This document shows positions 39,101 to 47,900 of a stretch of 64,000 nucleotides of DNA, piece after piece. Location: assembly GCF_028623165.1 (NCBI RefSeq), contig NZ_CP117772.1, positions 620,001-684,000 of the forward strand, given 5' to 3'. This DNA comes from Nostoc sp. UHCC 0926 (GTDB lineage: Bacteria; Cyanobacteriota; Cyanobacteriia; Cyanobacteriales; Nostocaceae). The translations under genes were made by a program, and so were the position numbers. Numbering within the stretch: position 1 is the stretch's first letter; each line of letters opens with the position of its first letter. The notes beneath the pieces were generated by a model. It was not told where the DNA came from and did no database searches. It saw nothing but the letters and a program-made list of their open reading frames with translations.

Positions 39101-41904
39101 TTAAGTAATTGTCCAAAAGCACTGTAAGGTTTCAGGACTTCGCTAACTTCTTCCAAAACTTCTGCATCAAGTTGTCCTTGGGATAAAGCAGCCCCAACCT
39201 CTGCCAGAGTTTGGGCTGTTTCTACAATTTCTGTAATTTTTGTAACTGTTTCTAGGGGCACTTTTAATGTTTTAAGTACCCCACTAAGCTCTTTGATTAT
39301 TTTATTTTTGCTATTGGGGAATGTTGCTAAGGCAATGCCAAATCCAATTTCTTCAGGATTAATATCTGGTAGTGGTGGTGGAATTAAAAGCCCATAGAAG
39401 GCTGGCGGAAATTTGTATTCAAGGCTTACCTTACCTTTGACTATGCTACCGTTACCAGTAACTCCTGAGTAAAAAGCTGCATATTCACCAGGTTTGGTTA
39501 CACCTGGATATGGAGGTGATTGGGTGCGAATCATTCCATCTGCGGTAACTTTAGCCGATTCTGACAATATCCACATGGGCTGCCAAGTTCCTGTTGCATC
39601 AGGCATTGAACCAAAACGCATCAAGTAAACTTCAGTACCAACAGGTAAATTGGCTGGTGCAGGAATAGCAACCTGTGCGGGGATTAGGAGATTATTGTCA
39701 CCAATATCTAAGTTAAAGCCACCAACAAACTCAAATCCACCAGGAACTGGTAGTGATAAATCTTCTTTTTGGTCTAAGAGTGTAAAGTTAACGTTTGTAT
39801 CTTCAAGCAGTGCGCCTTCAGATAGCATTAGTAGTGAACGGTTTGCACCATCACCAAATTGGATAACTCCGCCATTTATGCCGAGTTTAGTCTCGCCTAG
39901 ATGAGGTGTTTCTACACGCACGGGTACTATTACTTCAGCAGCACCGTAAATTACCGTTACGTTGGTAATACCTTCATTTAAAGCGGTAATTAGCCCATCT
40001 TTACCTATCTGCAAAATCCCAGGATTGCTAAGGTAGTAGCGAGTTCCTACATCTTGAAATTTCAGGTCTGGTGATTCTTCTACTCCGTATAAACCAACTA
40101 ATAATTGTCTTGTTGCACCAATAGTTAGCATGACGGCTTCAGGGTACAAGTCTAGACCTTCTTGTTCAGCGATCGCAACATTTAATTGAGTTTGGTTAGT
40201 TGGCAATAACTCACCTACCCGTAGCGCTGTCACCGCCTGAATGCCATTACGCGACGCACTCAGCACCGACACCCCATCACTCAACCCCGTTACCTTACCC
40301 GCAGACACCGCCGCCACCGCCTCATTATCCGACGCCAACTGCAAGTAGTCATAAGGCAAAATCACATCTTGTTGGTCAGCAAAATCCCCAACCACCACCA
40401 ACTCGGTACTTCCACCCACATCCAACCGCAGCCCACGCCGTGCAAAATCAAGATTCACCAACCCTGCATTGCTGACATTCACCGTCACCTTGGCTGGTGC
40501 AGAACTACTAAACCCATCCGAAGCAACAACATCAAAACTCGCCATTCCCGAATAACCAGCAGTTGGCACAAACAAAGCAGAATGACCATCAGGAGTAAAC
40601 GTCACCGCCCCATTCACCGGATTAATAATCCGGTAGAAAATTGCATCCCCTTCCGGGTCAGTAGCTAATTTATCCAGTGCAACACTACTTGATAAATCAC
40701 TGTGAGTCAGCACAGATGTAGAAGTGACAACAGGCGCACGATTCGCTCTAAAGCCATAATTACTGCCGAGAATCTGCACATCAGTAGCATTGATGACACC
40801 ATCTCTATTGAAGTCGTAAGTAGTATTGTAAACCCCAGAAGCGATCGCCCCCTCTAACAATCCACTATCAACGCCATCAACCAACCCATCGCGGTTAACA
40901 TCACCAGCTATAGAGAGAGTGAGGGAGTGGGGGAGGGAGGGAGTGGGGGAAGTATTGGTGAGTGAGATTAAGTTTAAGCCAGCACGATTAACTGCGAATA
41001 GTGCGTAACTACCGCTAACATCAAGGTGCGTGGCAACAGGAGTCAAACCAAGGAGTCTAGGTAATGCCATATTACCCTGTAACTCAACACCCAGCAGCAC
41101 AGTACCAGTAGCAGTAGATCGTAATTCGGAATCCCTGAGACTAAAAGTAAAGCTCTCACCCACACTATCATTAATCGTCTTACCAGTAAATTGCGCCGCA
41201 CTACCCAAATCAGCCAACACAGGCGATACTTGCGGTGTTGTAGAATATGTAATTGCTTCTCCTGCTGTCCCAGGTGTTCCCGTTGCTAAAGTGAGGAGAT
41301 TAGAAGAATAACCATAGCGGCTAGCTTGTCCAGAAGCAAGATTACGGGCTGATACCAGATTCCCTAGAGCATCATAGCTATAAACCACCAAACTACCATC
41401 TGGTGCAGTAATCTGCGTTAACCTTCCTAAACCATCCTTGACAAAATGCACCGTTTCCCCAGTAGAACTGGTAATACCACTATCGCTGTAGATTAACCGT
41501 GTACCATTAACTCCAATTTGCTCAGTAACACCACCACCAGCACTCAGGTGATAAACAGTACCATTTGCTGAGGAAAGCGTGTAATCAGCACCATCAAACT
41601 CCCCACTGCCAGGATTGTAAGCATGACCCGTCTTCAGGTCATAGAAACGATTACCAGCCAAAGTCAGTTTCGCATCAGCTGAAGAGAGGGTATAATTTAC
41701 CCCAGAGTCTGCTACCCAACTAGGCGTGTAATAAGTAAGACCAGGAATGGTGTGTTTCTGCGGTGCAAACGTAAACCCAACCCTTTCACCAGTAGGAGTA
41801 GTTAAGTAAAGCCTTGTCCCAACACGGAATGGCTCATAAGCACCTAATGATTCCCGTCCTGTCAACGGTACATTAGTTTGAATGTTGGTATCTAAAGCAG
41901 CCAA
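27109..41904 (-). CDS. Giant multidomain surface/secreted protein, part 3 (Rhs/YD, dockerin-like, nuclease, PKD, Calx-beta)
   Basis: 4931 codons from a TTG. Codons upstream in the same frame (TYSSLNADE, GNGWQL, an Rhs entry motif) show that the true protein starts earlier and continues from the neighbouring ORF. Visible order: YD-type segment (about 150-200); dockerin-like Ca loops GDVNRDGLVDGVDSG and DFNRDGVINATDVQ (331-386); Ig-like parts; beta-propeller (1140-1470); hydrolase-like segment with VTVLTHGF and GFSRG (1745-1950); DNA/RNA non-specific nuclease (2571-2768) with YNRGHMATAEHRSRN, D of DRGH replaced by N; a QIGxx five-residue repeat (about 2890-2975); a second HExxH segment HEMGHLAGIIS near 3138, lacking the third His; one cadherin-like and five PKD repeats; six Calx-beta repeats; and a C-terminal beta-rich domain. 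No signal peptide is visible in this part. Confidence 0.8.
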   Translation of the reverse strand: MAALDTNIQTNVPLTGRESLGAYEPFRVGTRLYLTTPTGERVGFTFAPQKHTIPGLTYYTPSWVADSGVNYTLSSADAKLTLAGNRFYDLKTGHAYNPGSGEFDGADYTLSSANGTVYHLSAGGGVTEQIGVNGTRLIYSDSGITSSTGETVHFVKDGLGRLTQITAPDGSLVVYSYDALGNLVSARNLASGQASRYGYSSNLLTLATGTPGTAGEAITYSTTPQVSPVLADLGSAAQFTGKTINDSVGESFTFSLRDSELRSTATGTVLLGVELQGNMALPRLLGLTPVATHLDVSGSYALFAVNRAGLNLISLTNTSPTPSLPHSLTLSIAGDVNRDGLVDGVDSGLLEGAIASGVYNTTYDFNRDGVINATDVQILGSNYGFRANRAPVVTSTSVLTHSDLSSSVALDKLATDPEGDAIFYRIINPVNGAVTFTPDGHSALFVPTAGYSGMASFDVVASDGFSSSAPAKVTVNVSNAGLVNLDFARRGLRLDVGGSTELVVVGDFADQQDVILPYDYLQLASDNEAVAAVSAGKVTGLSDGVSVLSASRNGIQAVTALRVGELLPTNQTQLNVAIAEQEGLDLYPEAVMLTIGATRQLLVGLYGVEESPDLKFQDVGTRYYLSNPGILQIGKDGLITALNEGITNVTVIYGAAEVIVPVRVETPHLGETKLGINGGVIQFGDGANRSLLMLSEGALLEDTNVNFTLLDQKEDLSLPVPGGFEFVGGFNLDIGDNNLLIPAQVAIPAPANLPVGTEVYLMRFGSMPDATGTWQPMWILSESAKVTADGMIRTQSPPYPGVTKPGEYAAFYSGVTGNGSIVKGKVSLEYKFPPAFYGLLIPPPLPDINPEEIGFGIALATFPNSKNKIIKELSGVLKTLKVPLETVTKITEIVETAQTLAEVGAALSQGQLDAEVLEEVSEVLKPYSAFGQLLNPDLFVSIPAFRVDYDISSINIVQVPTVGLPVITSAKVQLNPDGIATFETRLNLPAPTTIDPSTPPVLQKAELKFENHEPVVILTGSNFIDPFVTANNSNTRFEDLIVNFRVGNATYQGTVLSGQDLGNNQFEIKVKPSNKAALGSAQISITRPQQERFGTEQTSYQTINYDSNSIRFSANNGYILAAEPFSDKVAVLQGTNPSAVVAATSSNDLLVARIPVGTPDVADRPRDIAFTKDGSRAYVTLENSGRIALVDPLVLQQIDTKPETEEIDSIILPTAASPRAIVVDNQDQYAYIADGRLGVIYVLDINPNSKTYHQVIQNIQVDSAPAGLHQLAISSDGHKLFATAPSTNSATKSKIIVVNIDPQDKPNPNQNNLLSWHKQIGTIDADQGAEGLANTVDPHFITFTNRNSDATGYGVLEITNDDPLHFAATTRYTQLNLGSIYDYFDVNEAVAITITKDKKYGFIAGYNGSKFGSGIESIDGVQAGSNIGIIKDPLGENPQLVAATRPIPLGLVTDLAFSNDDQYLYASYPLGGGVYIFDVEEMIKTWEHPTDYIIDQFGRPQGSRFFEALYQRPANILDFAAVPIDDINPKISIAADYGIIAEDRVRNQFTYGVSEGSTSAPVNVGITRNLAVSPPDLLTLTSPNGIKEGDLTPTFTWDFQIPDEQVKEVNLFVSTFAEGKGLLPWDRVVDLSDSEFLPELSEQQKQQLLTKSWDGYDDFNPGRIVTATWKRETNTWYSHDGTTIVAQPTHDPANNNTRFTLPDITTLTAGQNYHWAVQAVSSTGQSELEFGNFNTITPFNANPFSSVTVLTHGFTLFPSNTGIPNNFYDLADKITSGNGNLPSEKGLILRYDKPTGLWIPVDKEQRVLNLTGGLNPGDKNYLVTLANNIKSEYVNQHKALVLLPEWSTDGESTQPNSGFTEAAADAIFAAIVQLDQALGGDVGEHDAAGNLVRLYDDKGDLIRTQGALFYSPLHFIGFSRGTVVNSEIIQRLGTYFPYAGGKINADGTPAVDANGKAVRDLQMTTIDPHDFYQESLKVDLIIPGTIIKDFRDFSEPQVQVWDNVTFADNYYQTVAAPNGFTWTPNGRSIDGADINIQLDGRTGFTSDDQRGGPHGNVFSWYAGTADLAIDEVDNGYTQKPRLVYDLLGERGIEELFNPNDDVTLTPWYFSAENQGSTEGIGTGWFYSALGGGKDLRPTVDLSQRVSVSDDNTSKARMRGDFTVPTLFDGNFDAITNRKVDQSIPGWSLHNGTNDTFQLPLVDWTKIESLNQASIVVDYRRDANGELLDSKGNLVKELNIESLKDVLLANGYTEDGDNLKNIDGNTVKGFEVNSLLQDLFTVGYRISQLQGKLLGKNGLLVVGIDIDLLAKDLSVLGYETNSKDAEGKMIPGGTILYKNGNTVIDKDALKSLRQEAAEPIKESYLQRLKIDSNSPTNYALGLNPGDSITHNRFVVPDWGALRFDLNVPDPEAATAAQNSVVRVFLNDGEFEYELESSAFQGLTTSDRQRNGTLNISNDEYPAVDLREFNRAIQNFNPNLAEGQSNRVGFSKNGFQTFQVDIPDYFRGKTATLRFEVNGAKTVYLDNVFFKSQHLLFGNPQMQIDDLNKQEARKDIETPAFTNNYEPSNLNPDSNFSQNYLIERPQYTLSYYNLNDDDKQQQLRQVNWVSYQLNKSWLGVEKNRPGDFKEDPKLPFNNKVIDDDFKSSGYNRGHMATAEHRSRNRQDYLATFLTSNIIPQPLNVNQRWGGLENYLTDLVEDKNKEIYIVAGGHRSGNPSSLKNKVLVPKSVWKVVLILDKPGQGISDVTEDALAFALYLPNTLDYTEKGVEDIIQNQQYPWQDNFVFNGQGFGLYNVRRLEEETGYNFFSNLPDGIQNAIEKRNVRDIKAKLNIINPVPLMAAKDEELSSSGITTISPLGTFYFNPTGHDSAPDQIPATTNKMAFGVGTLEFSLSENSTLEIPDLSSTKGGTTGIHVIQVAPAQIGIVETAPIQVSGGQISVTNNSPNQGTFSQENPPQIGSSQIGSLQIDFMEVSPSQVDISQNHTVEVKFPTIFGATKSIQSIISQFDPSKVTFPISIPLQQFFSSNFPDHYLPPALINIYKDNPLNLWSTLFDPTFNLTFQIEDLPTGQLAEAQITNYDTLGRPNGGTILIDDDANGIGWFIDPTPLDNSEFSQTITDTAFRATTGEAFGKYDLLTSILHEMGHLAGIISGYSEFDRHIQTVNGSKLFRGDNFTATLTKDGSHLDSKLYPFDLMNTSLSPGVRKLPGLIDLQILNAVRSLDWGSGGVGQGGNTLQAPLNSDPLIGILNGDFDTQADWSTRGAANILNSQAVLTEDSPFNSNFTQTFIIPSHAKYLQFTILDTHLGTNEFAPNDAFEVALLDARTLTPLVGTSIGLTQTDSLLNLQQTGIAYFSDKVKVAGANTSGDKIALNTPRTVKIDISNIAPGTLATLYFDLLGFGAKDGKVIVDNVMLLDKDLISPTAIADTATTDQAKPVLINILANDSDADGTINPSTVQIGTAPHTGTIIINSDGTLTYTPNNTFVGIDTFTYIVLDNDNAISNEATVTVNINNIAPIIDRITIESNLREGTIATFSAIASDPGDNLTYTWNFSDDSNPVTGQTLNHTFADNGTYTAILTVTDTHGASTVETLLLNVINVAPIVNPGADITTDEGTAITFNGSFIDPGILDTHTITWDFGDGSTTTSILNPTYTYTKDGIYTATLTVTDKDGGTNSNSLTVTVNNTDPIINNISGDTNIFEGAVANFSATATDSGLDTLTYTWNFGDDSDPLVGQNVNHIFAQDGNYTVNLTVTDTNGGATSETLSVQVNNAAPIITNIFGDTNINEGAVANFSAIATDPGNDTITYTWNFGDGSDPVIAQNVSHIFADNGIYTVTLTVSDSDGANTSSTLITNVGNVAPIVSAGVNQTIYKSESVSFDGRFTDPGILDTHTIRWDFGDGNTTTGILNPSHIYTTDGTYTATFTITDNDNAVSNDTMTVTVKKPPCISVSDVTIIEGDNGQKLAIFTASLSEISSRNISVNYTTGDGTAYSALDYTATNGTITFKAGETTKTIAVEVIGDTIDEFDETFFLKLDNAINATITTTSGIGTIVDNDSAPTLALSDRTITEGDNSTTVATFTVSLSTASAKPVTVQYTTADGTAISGSDYTSTNGTLTFAPGETSKSISVQVLGDTLDEFDETFNINLSNATNATIVNTQAVGTIVDNDSAPTLAISDRTITEGDNGTTVATFTVSLSDKSAKPITVKYTTADGTAIAADDYTPTNGSITFAPGETSKTISVHVIGDTRDEFDETFFLNLSDATNATITKNQAQSTIVDNDAPPSITIGDRSITETDNGAIALTYTISLDAPSGKPISVKYATADGTATAGTDYTATNGSITFAPGETTKTISVQVLGDTIDEFDETFFLNLSNATNATIADAQGAGTILDNDAPPTLTINDKTITEGDLGMQTMTFTVSLSAQSQKTISVDYTTANGTATSGSDYTATNATLTFAPGETSKTISVFLTGDTVDEFDESFFLNLSNATNATISDAQGAGTILDNDAPPTLSINDKTIIEGDLGRQTMVFTVSLSAQSQKTISVDYTTANGTATSGSDYTATNGTLTFAPGETTKNISVQVIGDRSIEADETFNMNLSSATNATIADAQGIGTIVNNDQPTAFTIIAEGTVTINNGGDFDGETLLLDDDALIYAGIGFTINGNPTLPVQRDAAGNPIRNSSGKLILVDRAVSVAPGYTVTNGPSNQYANLIPPQVVDKLSVNVPVYADVKGVELNRRIPANTPTVTFNASQNPINSASDWTAKFPPPGTASNPTVVKVIGGGLNIPSNLTTSNYVITVEQGDINFNGNGHSFNNVMLVSNNGNINLSTVQARDLSVFASGSINMNGGARFAGSTLMANGTSGGSINFNGATTTTDSASNLKVISTGDITFNAAANTRGTFQAVKNFNYNGNSTLFGSIEVKGNITFNTTATITNVAS
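32219..32242. repeat. Octamer repeat (CCCACTCC)3 inside the giant ORF
   Basis: Units CCCACTCC, CCCACTCC and CCCAGTCC follow each other without a gap. The total is 24 nt, so the frame is kept; it encodes Gly-rich GSGGVGQGG in a linker after the second HExxH domain. Intergenic-type repeats like this have invaded the coding region. Confidence 0.7.
32812..33363 (+). CDS. Pentapeptide-repeat protein gene antisense within the giant ORF
   Basis: 183 aa. It starts MVWEITAEELLERYADGERNF, an entry typical of Nostoc pentapeptide proteins. Repeats follow from about residue 45 (GADLTGADLGGIFL, DANLSAANLYWS, NADLRGSDL), and it closes IMPSGIEVEGPQWGNGR, also typical. These repeats fold into right-handed beta-helices; function is unknown. 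GGGAGG at 32800-32805 sits 6 bases before ATG, and a stem-loop spans the stop, so it has its own expression signals. The whole gene lies inside the 4931-codon minus-strand ORF with codon boundaries aligned. Opposite GCC-GAT-TTG (ADL) the giant frame reads CAA-ATC-GGC (QIG). It uses no TTA, CTA or TCA among 21 Leu and 9 Ser codons, which keeps the opposite frame open. Confidence 0.8.
   Translation: MVWEITAEELLERYADGERNFAGIKLANYGLYGFRRSKYGRKLDLDGVVLRDINLRGAYLHEVYLEGADLTGADLGGIFLRECSLVGAIIRDANLSAANLYWSCFDNADLRGSDLDYMNACGSTFRGTQIGYFERAILAQTEFQGAHTESHLICSGWNLIWRTIMPSGIEVEGPQWGNGRDAR
33358..33382 (+). terminator. Hairpin over the stop codon of the pentapeptide gene
   Basis: AGATGAGGA (33358-33366), loop CAAC, TCCTCATCT (33371-33379), then TTT. 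The 9-bp perfect stem contains the TGA stop. The T-tract is short. It supports a real + strand transcription unit and at the same time encodes DEELSSS of the giant protein on the other strand. Confidence 0.55.
40915..40953. repeat. Degenerate G-rich heptamer tract in the giant ORF
   Basis: Variants of GGGAGTG/GGGAGGG are strung together and encode NTSPTPSLPHSLTLS immediately before the dockerin-like segment. It is in frame and reads as a low-complexity linker, most simply an inserted short tandem repeat. Confidence 0.6.
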
Positions 41905-41935
41905 CTGCCAACCGTTACCAAAGCTACCAATTTCA

Positions 41936-44900
41936 TCAGCGTTGAGAGAACTGTAGGTGCGTATAAGGTTGAGGGTGTAGGGTGTGGGGTGTGGGGTGTG
42001 GGGTGTAGGGAGAAGAAAAAGTTATAGATAAATCGGTTTGGGTTCTGAGATACGCACTTGCCTTAGTGGTAGTATTGACCTCGACTACTGCTTGAGTTGA
42101 AGAAGTGCGATCGCTAATATCAGTCGCCCTCAAGCGCAACTGATAGAAACCATTTTCTAGCTTACCAGGGTCAAATTGAGCCAAAGTCAAATCGCTGACA
42201 GCACCATTACCACTAGCTAGTGTTCTGTAGACATTCTCACCAAAATCAGCGATTTCTAGTACCCAGCTATCAAGATTGACATCGCTAACACTGCCAATAA
42301 TATTAGTAACACTCTTTACTAGCGCCCCATCTAACCCAGGCGCAAATGTAACTATTGGTGCAGCCAAGTCTTGCTGGTCGCGCACCTTAACTACAGTACT
42401 GTTGTGAGCAACGCGACCCGAAGCATCAGTTGCAGTCACATCGACAACCAAGCGACCAGGAGTAGTTGGGGTAATCTCAATTCTGCCTTGACTATCAACA
42501 GTTACAGGTCTACCATCAACCGTGGCAGTTAAATTGATAATTGCAGCCAAGCCATTGGCGAGAGTTTGCACTATCACCTTTTGTCCTGGAACTGCTGGGA
42601 AACTTGGCGTGAGGTCAAAGTTAACAGTTGGTGGTGTTGGTGCAACAGCAACACGTACAAGGGAAGTCTGCGTTACTGTTTTCTCCCCATCACTAACACC
42701 GTAAGTAACACCATAATCACCCACTTGTCCGGGATTGGGTGTCCAAGTAAACCGTCCCGTCACCGCATCAAGTACCGCACCATCAGGCAAATCAACAGCT
42801 GTATAGATAAGATTTGTACCATTATCTGGGTCAGTCCCAGCAACTGTAAATTGCAGTGTTTCACCCAGCGCCACAGCATGGGGTGACACAGATATTGCAG
42901 GAGTGCGGTTCACGTTGGCAATACGCAAAGTCACATCGCGGATATCGCTAGCACCTTGAGCATCAGTTGCCGCAAATCTTAATATATATTCACTCGCTTG
43001 TTCATAATTGGGCTTCCAAGTAAACTGACCTGTGCGCGGGTCAAAAGCAGCACCAGTTGGCAAAGGTGAAACAGCCGAGTAAATTAATGAATCGTTATCA
43101 ATGTCTCCTGCTGCCAAGGTAAACTGGACAAGGTTGTTTTCAAGTCCAGTTTGAATAGGCAACGGTGCTAGTACAGGAGCCTGATTTGTATTATTTACCA
43201 GAATTGCAAAAGTTTGAGAACTGCTCTTATTACCATCACTTGCAGTCACAGTGATGTTATTATAAGTTCCTGCCTGTGCTAAATTGAACGTCCAAGTGAG
43301 TATTCCTTGTGCAGAGTCAAGTAACGCACCTGGGGGTAAATTAGATGCAGAATAAGTCAGAGTGTCACCATCAGCATCACTGCTTGATAATGCTAAAGTG
43401 AAAGTCTGCCCTTCAGCGACGGTTTGATTGGCAATTGCGGAAAGTATCGGTGCGGTGTTAGAAGTGCGAACAACTAAATTAAAGGCTTGCTGACTGGTAA
43501 GAACCTCTGTTGAATTACCATTACCGCTATCTTGAACCTGAATGGTGACAGGATATGTGCCGATATCAGCAAGTGTTGGTGTCCAATCGAATAATGCTTC
43601 CCCATAAACAGGAGTGGATGTAAGGGTGGCACCAGCAGGCAGACTACTCAGATTAAAGTTTAAATTATCTTGATTGCGATCGCTTGCCTTAACTAGAAAT
43701 TCTAAAGTCTCGCCAACAACTGCAACTTTGTTCCCAATAAAGGGCAATTTCGGTGCGTCATTAGGTGCATTCACTGAAACAACAAAGGTATATTCATCCT
43801 GTTGCACAGCATTGACACCACCGCCATTTCCGTTATCAGCTGCGACCAGAGTAAAGGAATAATTGCCACCGTCACTAACTCCAGGAGTTAGGCGCAATGT
43901 AGCTGTACCATCGCCATTATCAGTAAATTTGACAAAATCAGGGATACCATATCCTGTAGATTCGGCTTTGAGTTGCAACACCAACGGGTCATTATCAGCA
44001 TCATTCACCCTTAGTACCAACTCCCGTGTTTCACCCCGGTTGAGGGTAACATTGGTAAATTCGTTAATTTGCGGCGCACGGTTGGTATTAAAGACAGCGA
44101 TCGGTACTATTAGGGAAGTTTGCTTAGTTGCTCCCGTACCATTACCGTCATCAGTGGCAGTAAAGGTGACATTGTATATTCCAGCGCTGGCATATCCTGG
44201 TGTCCAAGCAAACATTGCTGTAATTGGGTCAAAGGTAGCACCAGTGGGCAAGCCAGAGACAGTATAAGTAACAGATGGGTCACTACCTTCTAAGATGGTA
44301 AGTTGACCATCAGCATTGCGGTCTTGAGGTACGAAGCCTGGGTTATCTGGGTCTAAAGCAAAGGCGCGGAAGCGGACTGATTGTCCTTCTTGAATTTGCC
44401 AAGTGCCGAGATTATCAAACACAGGCGCGGCGTTGACGTTGAGGACTGTAATTTTGGTGGTCTGCGTAGTAATTGATTCGCCATCACTGACTGTGAAGGG
44501 AATCTCAAACTCTCCTGCTTGGAAGTAAGCTGGTGTCCATTCAAACAATCCCGTGCGCGGATCGAGGGTGGAACCACCGGGGAGGAGGGGGCTGGAGTAG
44601 GTGAGGTGTGAAGTCGCAAGTCGGAAGTCGGAAGTCGCAAGTGGCGAAATAGAATCGATTATGTCTGCGTCGGTTGCTTGGAGTTGGATGCGGATTTTTT
44701 CACCTTCGCGCACGATTGTGTTAGCAGGACGAATCAGGGTGGGGGCTTGATTGGTAGGTGCAATTAGGATGGTTGCAGTTTGCGTGACTTTTTCTACACC
44801 GTCGCTGACGGTGAACTGCACATTTTCGTAAGTGCCAGCTGCTTCATAACCGGGAGTCCAAGTTAGGATACCTGTAGCTGAGTCAAAAATCGCACTATTG

Positions 44901-47900
44901 GGTAAATTATCTGCCCAATATGTTAACTTATTGCGGTCAGTGTCTGTTGCAGAAAGCTTAAGTTGTAGCGATTTTCCTTCTGCACCTTTGACGGTAATGG
45001 GAGTACCGTTAGCGGATAAACCACCAGAAACTGTTCCGTTAGACGATGAAACAATAATTCCACCACTGATAACAGGAGTATTAAATACTGGTTTATGATT
45101 CCCGCCTACGACATTTAAGGTAAAGGATTGTGTTGTGTGAGCGCCGCGCAGGTCGTATACTTGCAAGGTGACATCAGTGCTTACCGGACTTTGCTGTGTT
45201 GGCGACCAAGTAATTAAACCAGTATTTTGGTCAACACTCATCCCTTGGGGTGCATCGTATAGCAGATATCCTAGTACAGCACCATCTGGATCGTTAGCTG
45301 CCACTTGATAATTATATGATTGACCAGAATAAGCTGTTAATACTGGGGCAGAAGTAATAATCGGTGCAAGATTGGGGTAAGGCAGGGCATATATACCTGG
45401 TGTAAACTCAACCCGCAGTGCATCTGGGTTGTAAACTGTAATCGTATGTGCAGTAGTAGATTGACCAGCTTTCAGGACACCTTGAGGTAAATTATCCTTC
45501 AAATCCACCATATATGCGCCGGATGCATTGCGGGTTGCACTTCTTGGCACACCTGTAAAGGATTGTGCTGGGTCAAGCAATAGCATTACTGGTAGCAGTA
45601 AATCAGAACTTGCCTTGCTGGTGAGAATAACATCATAGGAAATCGTTTGATGCTGTCTGTCGGAACGGGGATTGGTAAACTTAAAGTCTACTAGGGCTGA
45701 AAAATCTGAAACTGCGGTAAACTGCTCTTTATAACCATCAGTTAGTTCTGCCCCAGCAGTACTTTTCAGATTTGGGGAAACCCGCAGTTCATAATGGTCG
45801 GGAGTTAGGGTGTTGAAATCAAGCAGTACAGTGCGGGTTTTGGCATCATAGCGAACTGACTGTGGAGTAATTGTACCGCTGGCGCTAACCACTTCAAAAT
45901 TGGCTGGGTTGAGGACAGAGGTAGTGTCATTGGCTGACCCTGCAAACATATCTTGGTCAAAGGTGACACTAATTGTACCTTGGGGTAGAGCGACGATCGC
46001 ATTCGGTGCAGGATTAGTCGCTGCCACCTTGGGTGCAATCACAGGGTTGAATATATCTATTTGATGGGACTGGGAAAGTAAAACGCGACCATCATCTGTA
46101 GTTGTGATATTTTCACCCCGGCTACCACCAGACGCTACCTTAACGTGTTGTAAGGTCGCTAAATCAACCATTTGCAAATCACCATTATTGTTGGAAACAA
46201 ACAACAGTCCTGCCAACCGACTACCAGCTTTACCAAAAGCGATAGAATCTACAGGAGAATCAAACTCAAGTATCTTTCCTGGCTGACCTAAATCGTTAAA
46301 GCGGACAATATCGCCGCGTTCTGGCCAAGTAGTTGCCCAGAGTTTGCCGTCAGCGTTAAATGCTAAACTGTCAACACGCAAATCGCTGTAATGAGTAAAA
46401 GCTTCACTGATGGGATTGAAGATTTCAATTCCCTTGCCAGAAGAAACGTAGATTAATCCGGTGACGGGTTGAATTGCTAGAGTTTGGGTAATACTATCGC
46501 CATATTCCTTGACAATTTCCCCTACTTGTGCATCTAGTTGTAGTAAGGGACCGCCACCCGTAGTTGCCCAGAGAGTACCGTTGCTATCAGTCGCTAGGTC
46601 AAAAATAGGATACTGCAAAGTGGTAAGCGGAGTAGTTGCAGCACCACCTGTCGCTGAGAAGTTGTACAGAGAACCCCGGTTGGCACCACCGCTAGCTAGG
46701 ACTGAACCATCTTTAAGAACAGCGATCGCTAAGGGTGCTATATTAGCATGGCTATTGGGAATACCTGTAGCAAAGTCAGAAGCAATGAAGGGACGTAAAA
46801 CACTGCTAAATTCAGATGGGTGAGTTGTCGGTGTGGCAGATGGAATGCCTTGTTTTGCTTCTAAGAATAGTTGATTTGTTGACGGTTGCAGTTGGGGTTG
46901 AGGCGGCGTACCCAATTCGGGTTGAGTCGTTTTCTCAACCGTGGGTAGAGTCCCCAGGTTAACCGCAGAACCATCATTGGGGGCGCTAATTCCTAATGAT
47001 GGTTGTTCTTTATTACCTGCATTATCGGTAGCCAGTGCCAAGAATTCATAGCTATGTCCGCTACGACCAACATAAACACCACTCGTCTCGGTAATTTGCT
47101 GCTGCCAAATCTTAAAGTCTCCGCCATCTTCTGCTACATAAACAGTTACGTGCTTAATTCCAGAACCAGCAGCATCATCAGTTGCCGTCCACTTCACCAA
47201 ATAATCAGAACCACCTGCAACTAATGGTGTAGCGCTGAGTATAGTTGTTGGGGCAGTAGCATCAATAATGTTGGTGACTTCTGCCGTGTCTAAGGGGGCA
47301 GAGGTATTGTAAATTACTCTGGCAGCGCTGGTAATTTCTGTTCCAGTCGCACTACCAGTTTTGGGGAGAATGGTGTAGCTGACAAAGGCACTGCCAACGC
47401 CGTTCGCTTTATTGGGTGGCAATAAACCAATATCGCGGTTTTGCACTACTTCCCCTGTATTCGGGTCAATTGCTTGGATTAACCAAGTAGCAGTGTTAGA
47501 AATTACATCTAAACCAGCACTCACCCGTAAAATAAAGCCTTTGCTGCTGGTAAAATCAAAATCGCCAGAGAAAGTGCCACGTCCTGTAGGAATGTGAATC
47601 TGAATATCGCCCAGGCGCAGAGAACCTAACTGGAAGCTACGGGGGTTGAGGTCATCATCAAGTTTGGTAACAATTCGTACTTCTCCAACATTGCTGTCAG
47701 AAGCAGCGGCATTTTCAAAGCGAATTGTGTAGGGGAGTGCTGTCCCTATAGGGATGATATTATCCATCCCATAGCCCAAGGGGCCGGTTAGGGTAGCGAG
47801 ATTGCTGGTAGTTCCAGCAGCGTTGAAGAAGCTACCAAAGCTGGGAGGCGGTACAGCAACACCTTGGGGTAGTTCAACCCTCGCATCCCCAAAAGGAACG

